61,424 nucleotides of DNA from Pseudoselenomonas ruminantium (GTDB lineage Bacteria > Bacillota > Negativicutes > Selenomonadales > Selenomonadaceae). Positions 24,214-32,020 of this stretch are shown here, piece by piece; the first letter of the stretch is position 1; each line of letters starts with the position of its first letter. The notes under the pieces are model-generated. The model had not been told where the DNA came from. It was given only the letters and a program-made list of their open reading frames with translations, and searched no databases. Position numbers and translations under genes: made by a program. The stretch lies in the NCBI GenBank assembly GCA_015058655.1, contig SVBX01000018.1:1-61424 (forward strand). Reading direction: 5' to 3'.

Positions 24214-25278
24214 TTAATCCATCACATCTTTCAGGCGGATAAAAAATCCTTCCAGCTGCAAGCGCAAATTCACATTGGTGCCCAGCCGCTTCTGCATTTC
24301 CCTGACGCAGGACAGCAACGCAAATATCTTCCCTTCCGGGAATCGGGGCAGCAGGCTTGCCAGCCTTTCCCGGCAGTCTTCCTGATAAATCAGCTGGCTG
24401 CCTCCATCTTCATAGAGCACCAGCATATCCCTGAGACTCATATTGAAGCAGGAAAGCCATTCGGCCAGCTCTTCCCGTTTCCATGCCCCCATCTTCTCGG
24501 CTTCGCGCCAAACAGTGTCCATGGAAAGCTCCGGCAGTCCCTCCAGGAATCTCAGGGCGTTGTCCCGCTGAGCAAGCCCTTCCCTTGCCACGAGCTGCAA
24601 GGCCTTCCCCAGGCTGCCATCGGCCAGGGCGGCCAAATCCTGAGCCTGCCCGGCAGCCACTCCCTTTCGCTCGAGGAAAGAAGCGATCTCCTCCCGTCCC
24701 AAAAGTCCGAAAGACACAGGCATGCAACGGGAAATGATAGTATCCAAAAGAGCGCTTCTGGCAGAAGTGACCAAAACGAAAGTCACTTCCCCCGGAGGTT
24801 CCTCCAGTGTCTTCAAAAGGCTGTTGGCCGCCGGCTCATTCATGAGGTCAACCTCGTCCAGCAATATCACCCGCCTGTCGGACATGACAGGATAGCGGGC
24901 AGCCAGCTCCGTGATCTCACGGATGGACTCGATACGGATGAGTTTTGTCCCCTTGCCCCGCACCTCCGGCTCAAGCTCATAATAATCAGGATGGGCAGCA
25001 GACGCCATGGCCTGGCAGGAAAGGCAGCAGCCGCAGGGAGCACCTTCCGTCTGGTGCGGGCAGAGCACTGCAGCTGCCAGCACCCTGCCCAGCAGCCTCT
25101 TCCCTATGCCTTCAGGCCCGGCAAGCAGCAAGGCATGGGGAAGCTTCCCCCGGGAAAGGAGGCGGCGCATTTCCTCTTTCTGCCGGCCATGCCCCAGAAC
25201 CTCTTCCCAGTGGATGCAAAAATGCCGCTCCTGGCCTTCTGTCATTCCCTCTGCTGTCAAAATCCCACTCATCCTCAC
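24214..25278 (-). CDS. holB: DNA polymerase III delta' subunit
   Basis: Clamp-loader subunit, 354 aa. AAA+ region with P-loop-like AGPEGIGKRLL (Arg where a Ser/Thr is needed, fitting a non-hydrolysing delta'), a zinc module with four cysteines (CPHQTEGAPCGCCLSC, ~73-88), Walker-B-like VILLDEVDLM, and an SRC-type sensor at ISRCMP. The C-terminal part is helical. The start is uncertain: GTG 25278 overlaps the yaaR stop, with ATG at 25272 and 25245 as alternatives. Genes upstream (yaaR) and downstream (ricT) match the Bacillus order. Confidence 0.9.
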   Translation of the reverse strand: MRMSGILTAEGMTEGQERHFCIHWEEVLGHGRQKEEMRRLLSRGKLPHALLLAGPEGIGKRLLGRVLAAAVLCPHQTEGAPCGCCLSCQAMASAAHPDYYELEPEVRGKGTKLIRIESIREITELAARYPVMSDRRVILLDEVDLMNEPAANSLLKTLEEPPGEVTFVLVTSARSALLDTIISRCMPVSFGLLGREEIASFLERKGVAAGQAQDLAALADGSLGKALQLVAREGLAQRDNALRFLEGLPELSMDTVWREAEKMGAWKREELAEWLSCFNMSLRDMLVLYEDGGSQLIYQEDCRERLASLLPRFPEGKIFALLSCVREMQKRLGTNVNLRLQLEGFFIRLKDVMD

Positions 25279-25727
25279 ATATACAGGTCTACCAAAAGCC
25301 CCCGGATAGCGTCATGGCTCTCGATGATGGAAAGCTGCGTTGCCTGTCCCAGGCGTATTTGCTCGGCCATATCCTCCAGCTTCTTGTCGATTTTGCGGAC
25401 CACGGTATATACCTTGCGGCGTCCCATGCGGTCCCAGCCGGACTGGTTCTTCAGCTCATACATATTGTTCACAGCTTCGCCCACGAAGCGCTGGATCAGG
25501 CTCCTGTAAGAGCGCAGTTCCTCATAAGTGGGAGTGCGGGAAAGCCGCGCTCCCTGATCATCTATCTGCCGCATCAGCTTGTCCAGCTGCTCGGCAGACA
25601 AAGCCTCCTCCTGATCGAGGAGCTCCGAGCTGAAATCCCAATCCGCCTCCCGGGTACGCTCATCATTCATGCGCAAAACGGTAACCGAAGGGCCGGAGGT
25701 GCTCATACCGTCTATTTTAATGGGCAT
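25275..25727 (-). CDS. yaaR: YaaR family protein (DUF327)
   Basis: 150 aa, helical, cytoplasmic, no signal. The family is defined by its constant position just before holB in Firmicutes and its function is not known. Recognisable parts are a variable N-terminus, a central TYEELRSYRSLIQRFVGEAV stretch and a C-terminal RRKVYTVVRKIDKKLEDMAE helix. It is the first gene of the operon, with a promoter at 25783-25812 and an AGGTGAGAG site before the ATG. Confidence 0.88.
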   Translation of the reverse strand: MPIKIDGMSTSGPSVTVLRMNDERTREADWDFSSELLDQEEALSAEQLDKLMRQIDDQGARLSRTPTYEELRSYRSLIQRFVGEAVNNMYELKNQSGWDRMGRRKVYTVVRKIDKKLEDMAEQIRLGQATQLSIIESHDAIRGLLVDLYM

Positions 25728-25782
25728 AGTCTCTCACCTGCTTCCTGGAATCTAACCGCTAAACACAATACCTCTATTATAA

Positions 25783-25812
25783 ATTATAACGCCTTTGTTC
25801 AGATTTTGTCGA
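25783..25812 (-). promoter_or_regulatory. yaaR operon promoter
   Basis: Minus-strand TCGACA (25807-25812), 18-bp spacer, TATAAT (25783-25788). The spacer AAATCTGAACAAAGGCGT is nearly the same as that of the metG promoter, beyond what promoter function alone requires. Confidence 0.75.
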
Positions 25813-25814
25813 TA

Positions 25815-25842
25815 GAAAAAAACCGCCGGACATTCCGGCGGC
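25815..25842 (-). terminator. terminator of small secreted protein gene
   Basis: Minus-strand hairpin GCCGCCGGA-atg-TCCGGCGGT followed by TTTTTTT, 9 bp after the stop codon. Confidence 0.9.
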
Positions 25843-25850
25843 TCCATCAG

Positions 25851-26180
25851 TCAATGATGTCCGTGACGCGCATGGCTGTCATAGTCATGGCGTATCGTTT
25901 CCATGGCCCGGTCATGCCGTTCCTGCTCCTCTTTCATCCTGCGCCGATATTTTTGCTCGTCACTATCGCGGCGATATTCATGGCGTATGGCGCGAACGGC
26001 GCTGTCATGGCGTTGCTGCTCCTCTTTGATGCGCTTGCTGTAAAAATTCGAGCCACTCTCTGCATACTGTTCATGAGCGCAAGCCGTATTGGCCGCAACC
26101 GGCACGAAGGCGCAGGCTCCGCTCACGGCAAATGTGGCTGCCGTAGCCAGCCCCATGATTTTCTTCAGCTTAGATTTCAT
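25851..26180 (-). CDS. small secreted charged repeat protein, unknown
   Basis: 109 aa, not recognised. It has an N-terminal signal peptide (~1-38; basic KSKLKK, hydrophobic core, Ala-rich cleavage region near ANTACA). The mature part has two imperfect ~25-residue repeats, KEEQQRHDSAVRAIRHEYRR and KEEQERHDRAMETIRHDYDS, and a His-rich end (HARHGHH). The repeats should form charged amphipathic helices with regularly spaced histidines, so a metal-binding or periplasmic spacer role is possible but unproven. The start at 26180 has a GGGAG site 9 nt upstream. It is a single-gene unit with its own terminator. Confidence 0.8.
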   Translation of the reverse strand: MKSKLKKIMGLATAATFAVSGACAFVPVAANTACAHEQYAESGSNFYSKRIKEEQQRHDSAVRAIRHEYRRDSDEQKYRRRMKEEQERHDRAMETIRHDYDSHARHGHH

Positions 26181-26256
26181 TCTGCCAATCTCCCCCATTG
26201 CAAAGTATTTTCTTTAATATCATACAGGGAGACGATTAGAAATCCCTGTGAACGAT

Positions 26257-27540
26257 TCAATTTTCGCTGCCGATTTCCTTCTTCAGCTCTGCGCTCCACT
26301 CCACGGCGCAATTCTTGCCCTGCCTCTTGGCGGCATAAAGCGCCTGATCCGCCCGCTGGTACAAGTCATCAATGGGCACCACGCCAGTGGAGTCATAGGC
26401 AATGCCTATGCTGGCATCCACCCTGCCCGTCTGCAGGGCAAGGGATTTTTCCTTCAGCAAATGCTGGAACTTGCCCACGGCCTGACGGACCTGTTCCCTG
26501 GTAACATCACCGCAGAAAATCGCCAGGAATTCATCCCCGCCAAAGCGAGCCACGAACCCATGCTTGAAGGCCTCCTCCATGGCCCTCGAAAAGGCCAGCA
26601 GCACCTCATCACCCACCTGATGGCCAAAACGGTCATTGAAAATCTTGAAATTGTCAATGTCCAGCTCCACCAGATGCTTGGGCTCGTCGAAATGATCCTC
26701 CACATAATCGTAGAAATAGCGGCGGTTGGGCAGGTCAGTCAGGGGGTCGTGACGGGTGAGGGCAATGATCTTTTTCTGATACTCCCGCTCCCTGGTCACA
26801 TCCATAGCCACCCCGACAGTCCCCAGGATGCTGCCGTCCTCGTCAAAGACAGGACATTTGAAGGTACGCAGGCGCCGCATCCCCTTGCGCTTGCTGAGGA
26901 CATGCTCATTGAAGCACATGGACCGGCCTGCCCGCATTACCGCTTCCTCGGTTTCATTGCAGACAAACTCGCCCTTTTCATACTGATCCTTGGTGAGGCC
27001 CCAGATATAATAGTGGCCCCGCCCTCGTATATCGTTCTTCTCCTTGCCCACAGCCTCGCAAAAGGCATCGTTGACCTCCAGATGAGCGCCCACCTTGTCC
27101 TTGTACCAGATAAGGTCCGGCGAGGTATTGATGGTGGTCTGCCAGTAATTCCTGACCATCCAGGCATCCTTGATATCCTTGAGCTTCTGGACAAAGCGCT
27201 CAAAATAATGCTCTGCCAGCAACTCCGTCAGGGGAGCAGGCCAAATCTCATCCAGCAGCCCTATTTCATCTTTGGCAATATCCTGAGGATGGGATGTCAC
27301 CAAAATGCAACGCGCCTTTTCTCCTGCCGCCTGGCAGAGCAAAGGCAGGCTGAGATTTTCCATGGCCTCTTCCGTGAAGATCACCACATCGAAAGCCCCG
27401 CTCTGCAACGGGCATTCAGAAAACCGGCCGGCCAGGGCAAAGCCGTGAGTGAATCTCTCCCGGGCAGGTACCTGCTGAATAGCATTCGCCGCCTCCGGGG
27501 GCACTCCCGCCAGCAAGATGCGCAGATTTACTTCATACAC
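26257..27540 (-). CDS. diguanylate cyclase with receiver-like and PAS domains
   Basis: 427 aa, cytoplasmic. The N-terminal ~120 residues look like a divergent response-regulator receiver (LRILLAGVPPEAANAI, VVIFTEEAME, CILVTSHPQD) in which the usual phospho-acceptor aspartate is not obvious. A PAS domain follows (~140-255, SPDLIWYKDKVGAHLEVNDAF), then a GGDEF domain (~265-420) with the intact active site RFGGDEF (~332-338). The RxxD inhibitory site normally found 5 residues before GGDEF is absent, so the enzyme may escape product inhibition. It is expected to make c-di-GMP. GTG start with a GGAGAGGTGAG site. Single gene. Confidence 0.9.
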   Translation of the reverse strand: MYEVNLRILLAGVPPEAANAIQQVPARERFTHGFALAGRFSECPLQSGAFDVVIFTEEAMENLSLPLLCQAAGEKARCILVTSHPQDIAKDEIGLLDEIWPAPLTELLAEHYFERFVQKLKDIKDAWMVRNYWQTTINTSPDLIWYKDKVGAHLEVNDAFCEAVGKEKNDIRGRGHYYIWGLTKDQYEKGEFVCNETEEAVMRAGRSMCFNEHVLSKRKGMRRLRTFKCPVFDEDGSILGTVGVAMDVTREREYQKKIIALTRHDPLTDLPNRRYFYDYVEDHFDEPKHLVELDIDNFKIFNDRFGHQVGDEVLLAFSRAMEEAFKHGFVARFGGDEFLAIFCGDVTREQVRQAVGKFQHLLKEKSLALQTGRVDASIGIAYDSTGVVPIDDLYQRADQALYAAKRQGKNCAVEWSAELKKEIGSEN

Positions 27541-27635
27541 TGGTCGCTCACCTCTCCACTGTCCTATATATCAGCTGCTTGCCATTTTCTAAACTTAAAA
27601 ATCCACTCACCCCTTACTAATTCTATCGACAGCAA

Positions 27636-27678
27636 TAAAAATCCTTCCTGTCGCTTAATTTTAACATACAGGAAGGAT
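27636..27678 (-). terminator. aroF terminator
   Basis: Minus-strand hairpin ATCCTTCCTGT / ACAGGAAGGAT followed by TTTTATT, ending the pheA-aroF transcript 35 bp past the aroF stop. Confidence 0.85.
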
Positions 27679-27712
27679 ACTTTCACAATTCAGCACCGGC
27701 AAGCAGTCCGGC

Positions 27713-28747
27713 TTACTGCAAGTTCATAGGTTCGATGCCTTCGCGGCTCATGAAGCCGGCCAGTTTCCTGACCCCCGCCATCACCTCATAGTAATTCTCC
27801 GGGGTCAGGGACTGGGGGCCATCAGACAAGGCCTTGGCAGGATTGGGATGCACTTCCATCATCAATCCGTCTGCCCCTGCAGCGATGGCAGCGAAGGCCA
27901 TGGGCTTCACCATGCGCCACTTGCCCGTACCATGGCTGGGGTCCACGACGATGGGCAGATGGGACAGATGCTTCACCGCCGCCACGGCGCTGAGGTCAAG
28001 GGTATTCCTGGTATAAGTCTCATAAGTGCGAATGCCCCTCTCGCAGAGCACCACATGTGGATTGCCCTCATTCATGATGTACTCGGCAGCATTGAGCCAT
28101 TCATCAAGGGTAGCCGCCAAGCCGCGCTTCAGGAGCACCGGCTTGCCGCTCTTGCCCACAGCCTTCAGAAGGCCGAAATTCTGCATATTGCGAGCCCCCA
28201 CCTGCAGCATATCGGCATAGTGGGTCACCTTGTCCACGGCTTCCACCACCGTGACTTCCGTCACTACCTTCAGGCCGAATTTCTCCCCGGCCTCTGCCAT
28301 GAATTCCAGTCCCTTCTCCTCCAGACCCTGGAAAGAATAAGGAGAGGTGCGGGGCTTGTAGGCACCGCCGCGCAGGAACTGGGCGCCGCCCTTCTTCACG
28401 ATCTCTGCCGCCTCGAAAAGCTGCTCCCGGGACTCCACGGCACAGGGTCCGGCCATCACTACGGGCGCGCCGCCGCCAATCTCAATGCCGCCCACGGACA
28501 CAGCGCTGGACTGGGGGTGAAACTCGCGGCTGGCCAGCTTGTAGCTCTTGGAAATGGACACGCTGGTTTCCACACCTGGCAGTGCATCCACAGGCACCGA
28601 AGCCAGACGGCTCTTGTCGCCGATGACACCCACGATCCTCTGCTTTGCCCCCTCCATCACCTTGGCCTCCAGTCCCACGGACTCGATGGCCTCGATGACG
28701 CCCTTGATATTCTCAGTGGTTGCCTCCGGATTCATGATAATGACCAT
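27713..28747 (-). CDS. aroF: 3-deoxy-7-phosphoheptulonate synthase (type I-beta)
   Basis: First step of the shikimate pathway: phosphoenolpyruvate plus erythrose 4-phosphate gives DAHP. 344 aa. An N-terminal ferredoxin-like regulatory domain (~1-68, MVIIMNPEATTENIKGV) precedes the barrel, the layout of the Thermotoga-type enzymes, which are inhibited by Tyr/Phe. Catalytic-domain motifs are AGPCAVES, FLRGGAYKPRTSPYSFQG, VLCERGIRTYE and PIVVDPSHGTGK. It lies 15 bp after pheA, so carbon entry to the pathway and its phenylalanine branch are cotranscribed. Confidence 0.96.
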   Translation of the reverse strand: MVIIMNPEATTENIKGVIEAIESVGLEAKVMEGAKQRIVGVIGDKSRLASVPVDALPGVETSVSISKSYKLASREFHPQSSAVSVGGIEIGGGAPVVMAGPCAVESREQLFEAAEIVKKGGAQFLRGGAYKPRTSPYSFQGLEEKGLEFMAEAGEKFGLKVVTEVTVVEAVDKVTHYADMLQVGARNMQNFGLLKAVGKSGKPVLLKRGLAATLDEWLNAAEYIMNEGNPHVVLCERGIRTYETYTRNTLDLSAVAAVKHLSHLPIVVDPSHGTGKWRMVKPMAFAAIAAGADGLMMEVHPNPAKALSDGPQSLTPENYYEVMAGVRKLAGFMSREGIEPMNLQ

Positions 28748-28762
28748 ATTTTCCCCCTCATT

Positions 28763-29617
28763 CTACTTAGCTTCCAACACTTGGAACGGCCCCAGCTTTT
28801 TCAGCCATAAGCTCTTCTTCTCCACAGCCTGCACCGATTCCTGCCAAGCCTTCTCGCTGCAGGTTGACACCTCCAAATCGAAGAAGAAGATATATGCCCC
28901 CAGCACCGTGCGGGCAGGCCGGGACTCGATGCGGGTCATATTGACCCCGCGGTGGGCAAATTCCCCCAGCACCTCATAGAGGGCGCCTGACTTCGAGCCA
29001 TCTATCTGGCAGATGACCAGCAGTTTGCTTCCCGTAGGGGAAGGCTGCCTGTTCCCCATATCCTTTTCCACCAAGAAAAAGCGGGTGCAGTTTGCCATAT
29101 TGTCCTGTATTTCCCTGGCCAGGGGCGTCAGCCCGTAAAGCTCCCCTGCCCGCACAGGGCAGATGGCGGCCCAGCCCAGGAAGTCGGGTTCCTCTGCCAC
29201 CAGTTCCGCCGCCCTGGCAGTGCTGGCAGTCTTGATGATTTCAGCCTGCGGATAATGCTGGCGCAGGAAATTGCGGCATTGGGAAATGGGCTGGGGATGA
29301 GAGTAAATGCGGGTCACTTCCTCCGGCCTGCACTTCCCCATCAGCTGGTTGTGCACCGGCCAGATAAGCTCCCTGGTCACCGCCAGGTCAGAACTCCCCG
29401 CCAAGGTGTCCAGCGTAATGCTGATGACGCCTTCCAGGGAATTTTCCACCGGCACCAGGGCCATGTCCACCTTGCCTTCCTCCACCGCCTGCAGGCAGTC
29501 GAAAATGTCCGGCTCCATGACAAGTTCCACATCCTCCATCTGCCGGGACAGGTAAAATCCTGCTGCTTCGCTGTGAGTTCCCCTGGGGCCCAAGACTCCC
29601 ATGGTCTTTTTTGCCAA
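28763..29617 (-). CDS. pheA: prephenate dehydratase
   Basis: Converts prephenate to phenylpyruvate, committing to phenylalanine. 284 aa, monofunctional (no chorismate mutase domain). The catalytic domain (~5-185) has GPRGTHSEAA, VPVENSLEG and the active-site NCTRFF. The ACT regulatory domain (~200-270) has ESRP, the Phe-binding signature. The start precedes MGVLGPRG. It is the first gene of pheA-aroF, with its promoter at 29669-29697. The leader is short and I see no T-box or Phe-codon leader peptide. Confidence 0.95.
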   Translation of the reverse strand: MAKKTMGVLGPRGTHSEAAGFYLSRQMEDVELVMEPDIFDCLQAVEEGKVDMALVPVENSLEGVISITLDTLAGSSDLAVTRELIWPVHNQLMGKCRPEEVTRIYSHPQPISQCRNFLRQHYPQAEIIKTASTARAAELVAEEPDFLGWAAICPVRAGELYGLTPLAREIQDNMANCTRFFLVEKDMGNRQPSPTGSKLLVICQIDGSKSGALYEVLGEFAHRGVNMTRIESRPARTVLGAYIFFFDLEVSTCSEKAWQESVQAVEKKSLWLKKLGPFQVLEAK

Positions 29618-29668
29618 ACTGCGCCCTCCCCTCCGAAAAAATAAAAGGCCTGCTGATAAAGTACACTT

Positions 29669-29697
29669 ATCTTAACACAGACCTTCATATTTAACAA
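29669..29697 (-). promoter_or_regulatory. pheA-aroF promoter
   Basis: Minus-strand TTGTTA (29692-29697), 17-bp spacer, TAAGAT (29669-29674), about 50 nt before the pheA start. Confidence 0.65.
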
Positions 29698-29749
29698 GAA
29701 ATATTTACTTTTATTTCAAAAAGCACCCACAGAAAGTACATCTGTATTT

Positions 29750-29913
29750 AGGGCGTGTTGATTAATTCACTCAGCCCATCTTCACGGGCCTTGACTGTCC
29801 CTGCGTCGTTGACAAATCCTCGACATAGCACCGCTATGCCTGCGGTTTGTCGCCTAGCAATGGACAGCCAATCCCCGCAAATCTGGGCAAAGTCCATTTA
29901 ATCAACACGCCCT
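29750..29913. repeat. 164-bp imperfect palindrome with 16-bp terminal inverted repeats
   Basis: Ends AGGGCGTGTTGATTAA and exact complement TTAATCAACACGCCCT. The interior is partly self-complementary, with a central CATAGC-acc-GCTATG hairpin flanked by GACAAAT../GGTTTGTC. Its right end overlaps the TAG stop of the exonuclease gene. No coding capacity. Confidence 0.8.
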
Positions 29914-30568
29914 ATTCTACCTGGAAATTGGCCAGCTCGGGGCACAGGTCTGCGATAGAGGTTTCCAGTTCCGACTTGGGGCGCAGCACATCCATGACAG
30001 GCTTCATGACCCGCTGAAACTCTTCATCATCCTGCATGAGAGCCAGGATGGCGCTGGTATTGATGGCATCGTCGAGGGCCGTGTGAGCAGTGCCCTCAAA
30101 GTCACGGTTCATGGCGCCCAGGGCGTGCTTCAGGGCCAGGCTGTTGTGGAGGCCGATGCGGTCATCAAAAGCCTTCTGGAGGTCCACCCAGCGGCTGTCC
30201 AGCCAGCTCGTGTCGAAGTCCGCCAGCTTCAGGCGGCACTCCTTGCGGAGCTGCTTGATATCCGACATGCTCCAGGAATAGATTTTCGTCTCGCCTTCGC
30301 CTATCCATTCCACGAAGGACTTGAAAGCCTCCCCAAAGCGGGCGCTGCCAGCCACCATTTCTTGGGTAATGCCCGTAAGCTCAGTGATATGCTTCTTGAT
30401 AACGCCGTACTCCGGCTCCACATAGCAACGGAACTCCGCCTCCTGCTGATAGTTCTCGTCCAGCCGCACAGCTCCGATTTCTATGATTTCCCCGCTGAGG
30501 CGCTTCCTTATTTCCTTATGCTCCCTATCCACGGGATTCATTTCCAAATCCACTACCACATGCTTCAT
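29912..30568 (-). CDS. DEDDh 3'-5' exonuclease (KapD/RNase T-like)
   Basis: 218 aa, cytoplasmic exonuclease fold. The DEDDh residues are visible: the first Asp/Glu pair in VVVDLEMNP (~5-13), a middle Asp within YSWSMSDIKQL (~97-107), and His..Asp in TAHTALDDA (~163-171). The substrate (RNA or DNA) is not evident; KapD-like members are 3'-exoribonuclease-like. The start at 30568 has AGGGG upstream; the open frame begins 8 codons earlier. The stop codon lies inside the end of a palindromic repeat, so the gene's 3' end may have been set by that insertion. Confidence 0.88.
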   Translation of the reverse strand: MKHVVVDLEMNPVDREHKEIRKRLSGEIIEIGAVRLDENYQQEAEFRCYVEPEYGVIKKHITELTGITQEMVAGSARFGEAFKSFVEWIGEGETKIYSWSMSDIKQLRKECRLKLADFDTSWLDSRWVDLQKAFDDRIGLHNSLALKHALGAMNRDFEGTAHTALDDAINTSAILALMQDDEEFQRVMKPVMDVLRPKSELETSIADLCPELANFQVE

Positions 30569-30611
30569 TGCGCTACCCCTTCTATGTAACATTCTTATTT
30601 TGATTACATAT

Positions 30612-30640
30612 ATTCTACTTGATTAAGGAAAAACCTTCAA
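30612..30640 (-). promoter_or_regulatory. exonuclease gene promoter
   Basis: Minus-strand TTGAAG (30635-30640), 17-bp spacer, TAGAAT (30612-30617), about 40 nt upstream of the ATG. Confidence 0.6.
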
Positions 30641-30676
30641 TGGCAAAAGCAACAAAAGCCTGTCCCTTCCGTGAAA

Positions 30677-30704
30677 GCAAAAAGCTCCCGCATGAGCGGG
30701 AGCC
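30677..30704 (-). terminator. flagellin terminator
   Basis: Minus-strand hairpin GGCTCCCGC-tcat-GCGGGAGC followed by TTTTTG, 11 bp after the flagellin stop. Confidence 0.9.
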
Positions 30705-30714
30705 GCAGGATAAT

Positions 30715-31521
30715 TCAACCTAAAAGCGAAAGCACGCTGGCCCGGTTGTGGTTCTGCAAGTTCATAGCGTGGAGCGCCAGCTGGTTCTGCACCTGGGCAC
30801 TCCGAAGTTTCGTCACCTCAGCAGCAATGTCCGTATCCCCCATGGTGGAGGCGGAATCGTAGAGACTGGTCTCCTGCGTGGTGTAGTTGGCAGACTGGTA
30901 CTCCATGCCCTGCTCAGCTGCACCGAGGCTGGTGGACTGATTGAGGGCGGTGTCCAGAGCGGCATCCACCTTCTCCAGAGCCGCAGCGATGCCGCCGGAC
31001 TCCTTCAGGTCAAAGGTAGTATTGCCCTGGCCATCCGTCAGGCCCAGGCCCTGGGAACTCAGGTTCCCCAGCTCCACATTCTCATAGCCATCTGCTCCGG
31101 CCACGGTAACGCTCTGGCTGCCGTCCAGGAGCTGCTTGCCATTGTAAGTGGCATTGGCTGCCGACTGGTCAATGGTAGCGATGGTCTCATCAACGGACTT
31201 CTGCAGGGTAGCCAGATCCGATGCCCCATTAGTGCCATTGCCTGCCTGGATCAACTTCTCGCGAAGGCTGGAGAGGGAACTCACGATATTCTCCGTAGCC
31301 CCGCTGGCCGTCTTCAGCATGGAACTGGCCGTCTGGGTATTGGCGTTGGACTGGCTGATGGCTCCTGCATTGGAATACATGCGCTGCAGTATGCCATACT
31401 CAGCTGGCCCATTGGCCGCACTGGGGAATTTGCTCCCCGTAGCGATCTTAGCCATGCTGTTTTGCATGGCCTTCTGGGTGCTGTTAAGGGTGCTGAGGTT
31501 GTTAACACCTCCGATTGTCAT
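30715..31521 (-). CDS. flagellin (short)
   Basis: 268 aa filament subunit. N-terminal D0/D1 helices (MTIGGVNNLSTLNSTQKAM, then an IATGSKFPSAANGPAEYGI stretch) and C-terminal D1/D0 (QSANYTTQETSLYDSASTMG, then NLQNHNRASVLSLLG) flank a small ~50-residue middle, so the variable D2/D3 domains are missing, as in short Firmicutes flagellins. Some typical residues (RINSA, RITD) are replaced, so it may be a minor flagellin. It exits by the flagellar type III system. The ATG at 31521 is used (AAAGGA 9-10 nt upstream); two ATGs lie just before it. It is preceded by a structured ~150-nt leader. Confidence 0.9.
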   Translation of the reverse strand: MTIGGVNNLSTLNSTQKAMQNSMAKIATGSKFPSAANGPAEYGILQRMYSNAGAISQSNANTQTASSMLKTASGATENIVSSLSSLREKLIQAGNGTNGASDLATLQKSVDETIATIDQSAANATYNGKQLLDGSQSVTVAGADGYENVELGNLSSQGLGLTDGQGNTTFDLKESGGIAAALEKVDAALDTALNQSTSLGAAEQGMEYQSANYTTQETSLYDSASTMGDTDIAAEVTKLRSAQVQNQLALHAMNLQNHNRASVLSLLG

Positions 31522-31680
31522 AAGCATCATCCTTTCTTTGCTTATCCACCACGGCATAGGCTAGCTGCGCCGCCTCGTCCCTGCGGGACGGATCGCCCTG
31601 CCCATGCACCCCAAGGGAATGTCAAGGAAGAAAGCCGCCAAGGCTCTCCGCCTGCTAGCACAGACACCTCCCCTACATTA
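31522..31680 (-). other. long GC-rich 5' leader of flagellin mRNA
   Basis: About 150 nt between the promoter and the flagellin start. It contains the hairpin CGTCCC-gca-GGGACG and two copies of GCTAGC that can pair across the leader. It does not fit the c-di-GMP riboswitch consensus. Possible post-transcriptional control; function unknown. Confidence 0.4.
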
Positions 31681-31710
31681 ATTATACCCCAAAATTCCCC
31701 CTGCCAGCAA
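31681..31710 (-). promoter_or_regulatory. flagellin promoter (sigma-A type)
   Basis: Minus-strand TTGCTG (31705-31710), 18-bp spacer, TATAAT (31681-31686). No sigma-28 type TAAA-N15-GCCGATAA was seen in the leader. Confidence 0.55.
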
Positions 31711-31730
31711 GAAGTTTCTCCGCGTATGCC

Positions 31731-31759
31731 TTGCATTTTCATGCCGTATGTGGTACACT
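31731..31759 (+). promoter_or_regulatory. tRNA-Gly(CCC) promoter
   Basis: TTGCAT (31731-31736), 17-bp spacer, TACACT (31754-31759) with a TGG extension; transcription would begin about 12 nt before the tRNA. Confidence 0.7.
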
Positions 31760-31777
31760 TAGCAAGTCGATTGAATT

Positions 31778-31851
31778 GCGGGCATAGTTCATCGGTAGAA
31801 TGAAAGCTTCCCAAGCTTTAGAGGTGGGTTCGATTCCCATTGCCCGCTCCA
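31778..31851 (+). tRNA. tRNA-Gly (CCC)
   Basis: 74 nt including encoded CCA. The acceptor stem is GCGGGCA/TGCCCGC and the anticodon loop CTTCCCAAG gives CCC. Its 3' end (ATTGCCCGCTCCATATGAACTT, 31839-31860) is partly duplicated at 33795-33816, marking it as a likely integration or recombination site. Confidence 0.93.
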
Positions 31852-31862
31852 TATGAACTTAC

Positions 31863-31889
31863 GAGAGTTGCGTCTGCAGCTCTTTTTTT
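31863..31889 (+). terminator. tRNA-Gly terminator
   Basis: Hairpin GAGAGTTGC-gtct-GCAGCTCT followed by seven T, 12 bp after the tRNA. Confidence 0.75.
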
Positions 31890-31890
31890 G

Positions 31891-32013
31891 ATGCTTTTTC
31901 CCATATTTCGCGTATATATCTACCCCTATTTCCAGCAATTCCCCGATCTGACAGAAGAACAAGCGCGGGAAATGATGGCAGATCTCCTGGGCAGTGCCAG
32001 GCAAGACAACTGA
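31891..32013 (+). CDS. possible 40-aa remnant ORF
   Basis: Open frame of 40 codons whose second half (QQFPDLTEEQAREMMADLLG) has a protein-like amphipathic composition, ending just before a terminator. There is no ribosome site upstream, and it begins at the edge of the tRNA-Gly terminator. It may be the 3' remnant of a larger gene left beside the tRNA by an integration or deletion. I do not recognise the family. Confidence 0.25.
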   Translation: MLFPIFRVYIYPYFQQFPDLTEEQAREMMADLLGSARQDN

Positions 32014-32020
32014 AGCGACA

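Noticed and set aside
29618..29700. T-box or phenylalanine leader peptide before pheA
   Set aside because: The leader is only about 50 nt, with no T-box sequence, no Phe-codon run and no terminator/antiterminator pair.
31522..31680. c-di-GMP (GEMM) riboswitch in the flagellin leader
   Set aside because: The GC-rich leader looked suggestive, but the conserved GEMM loop sequences are not there.
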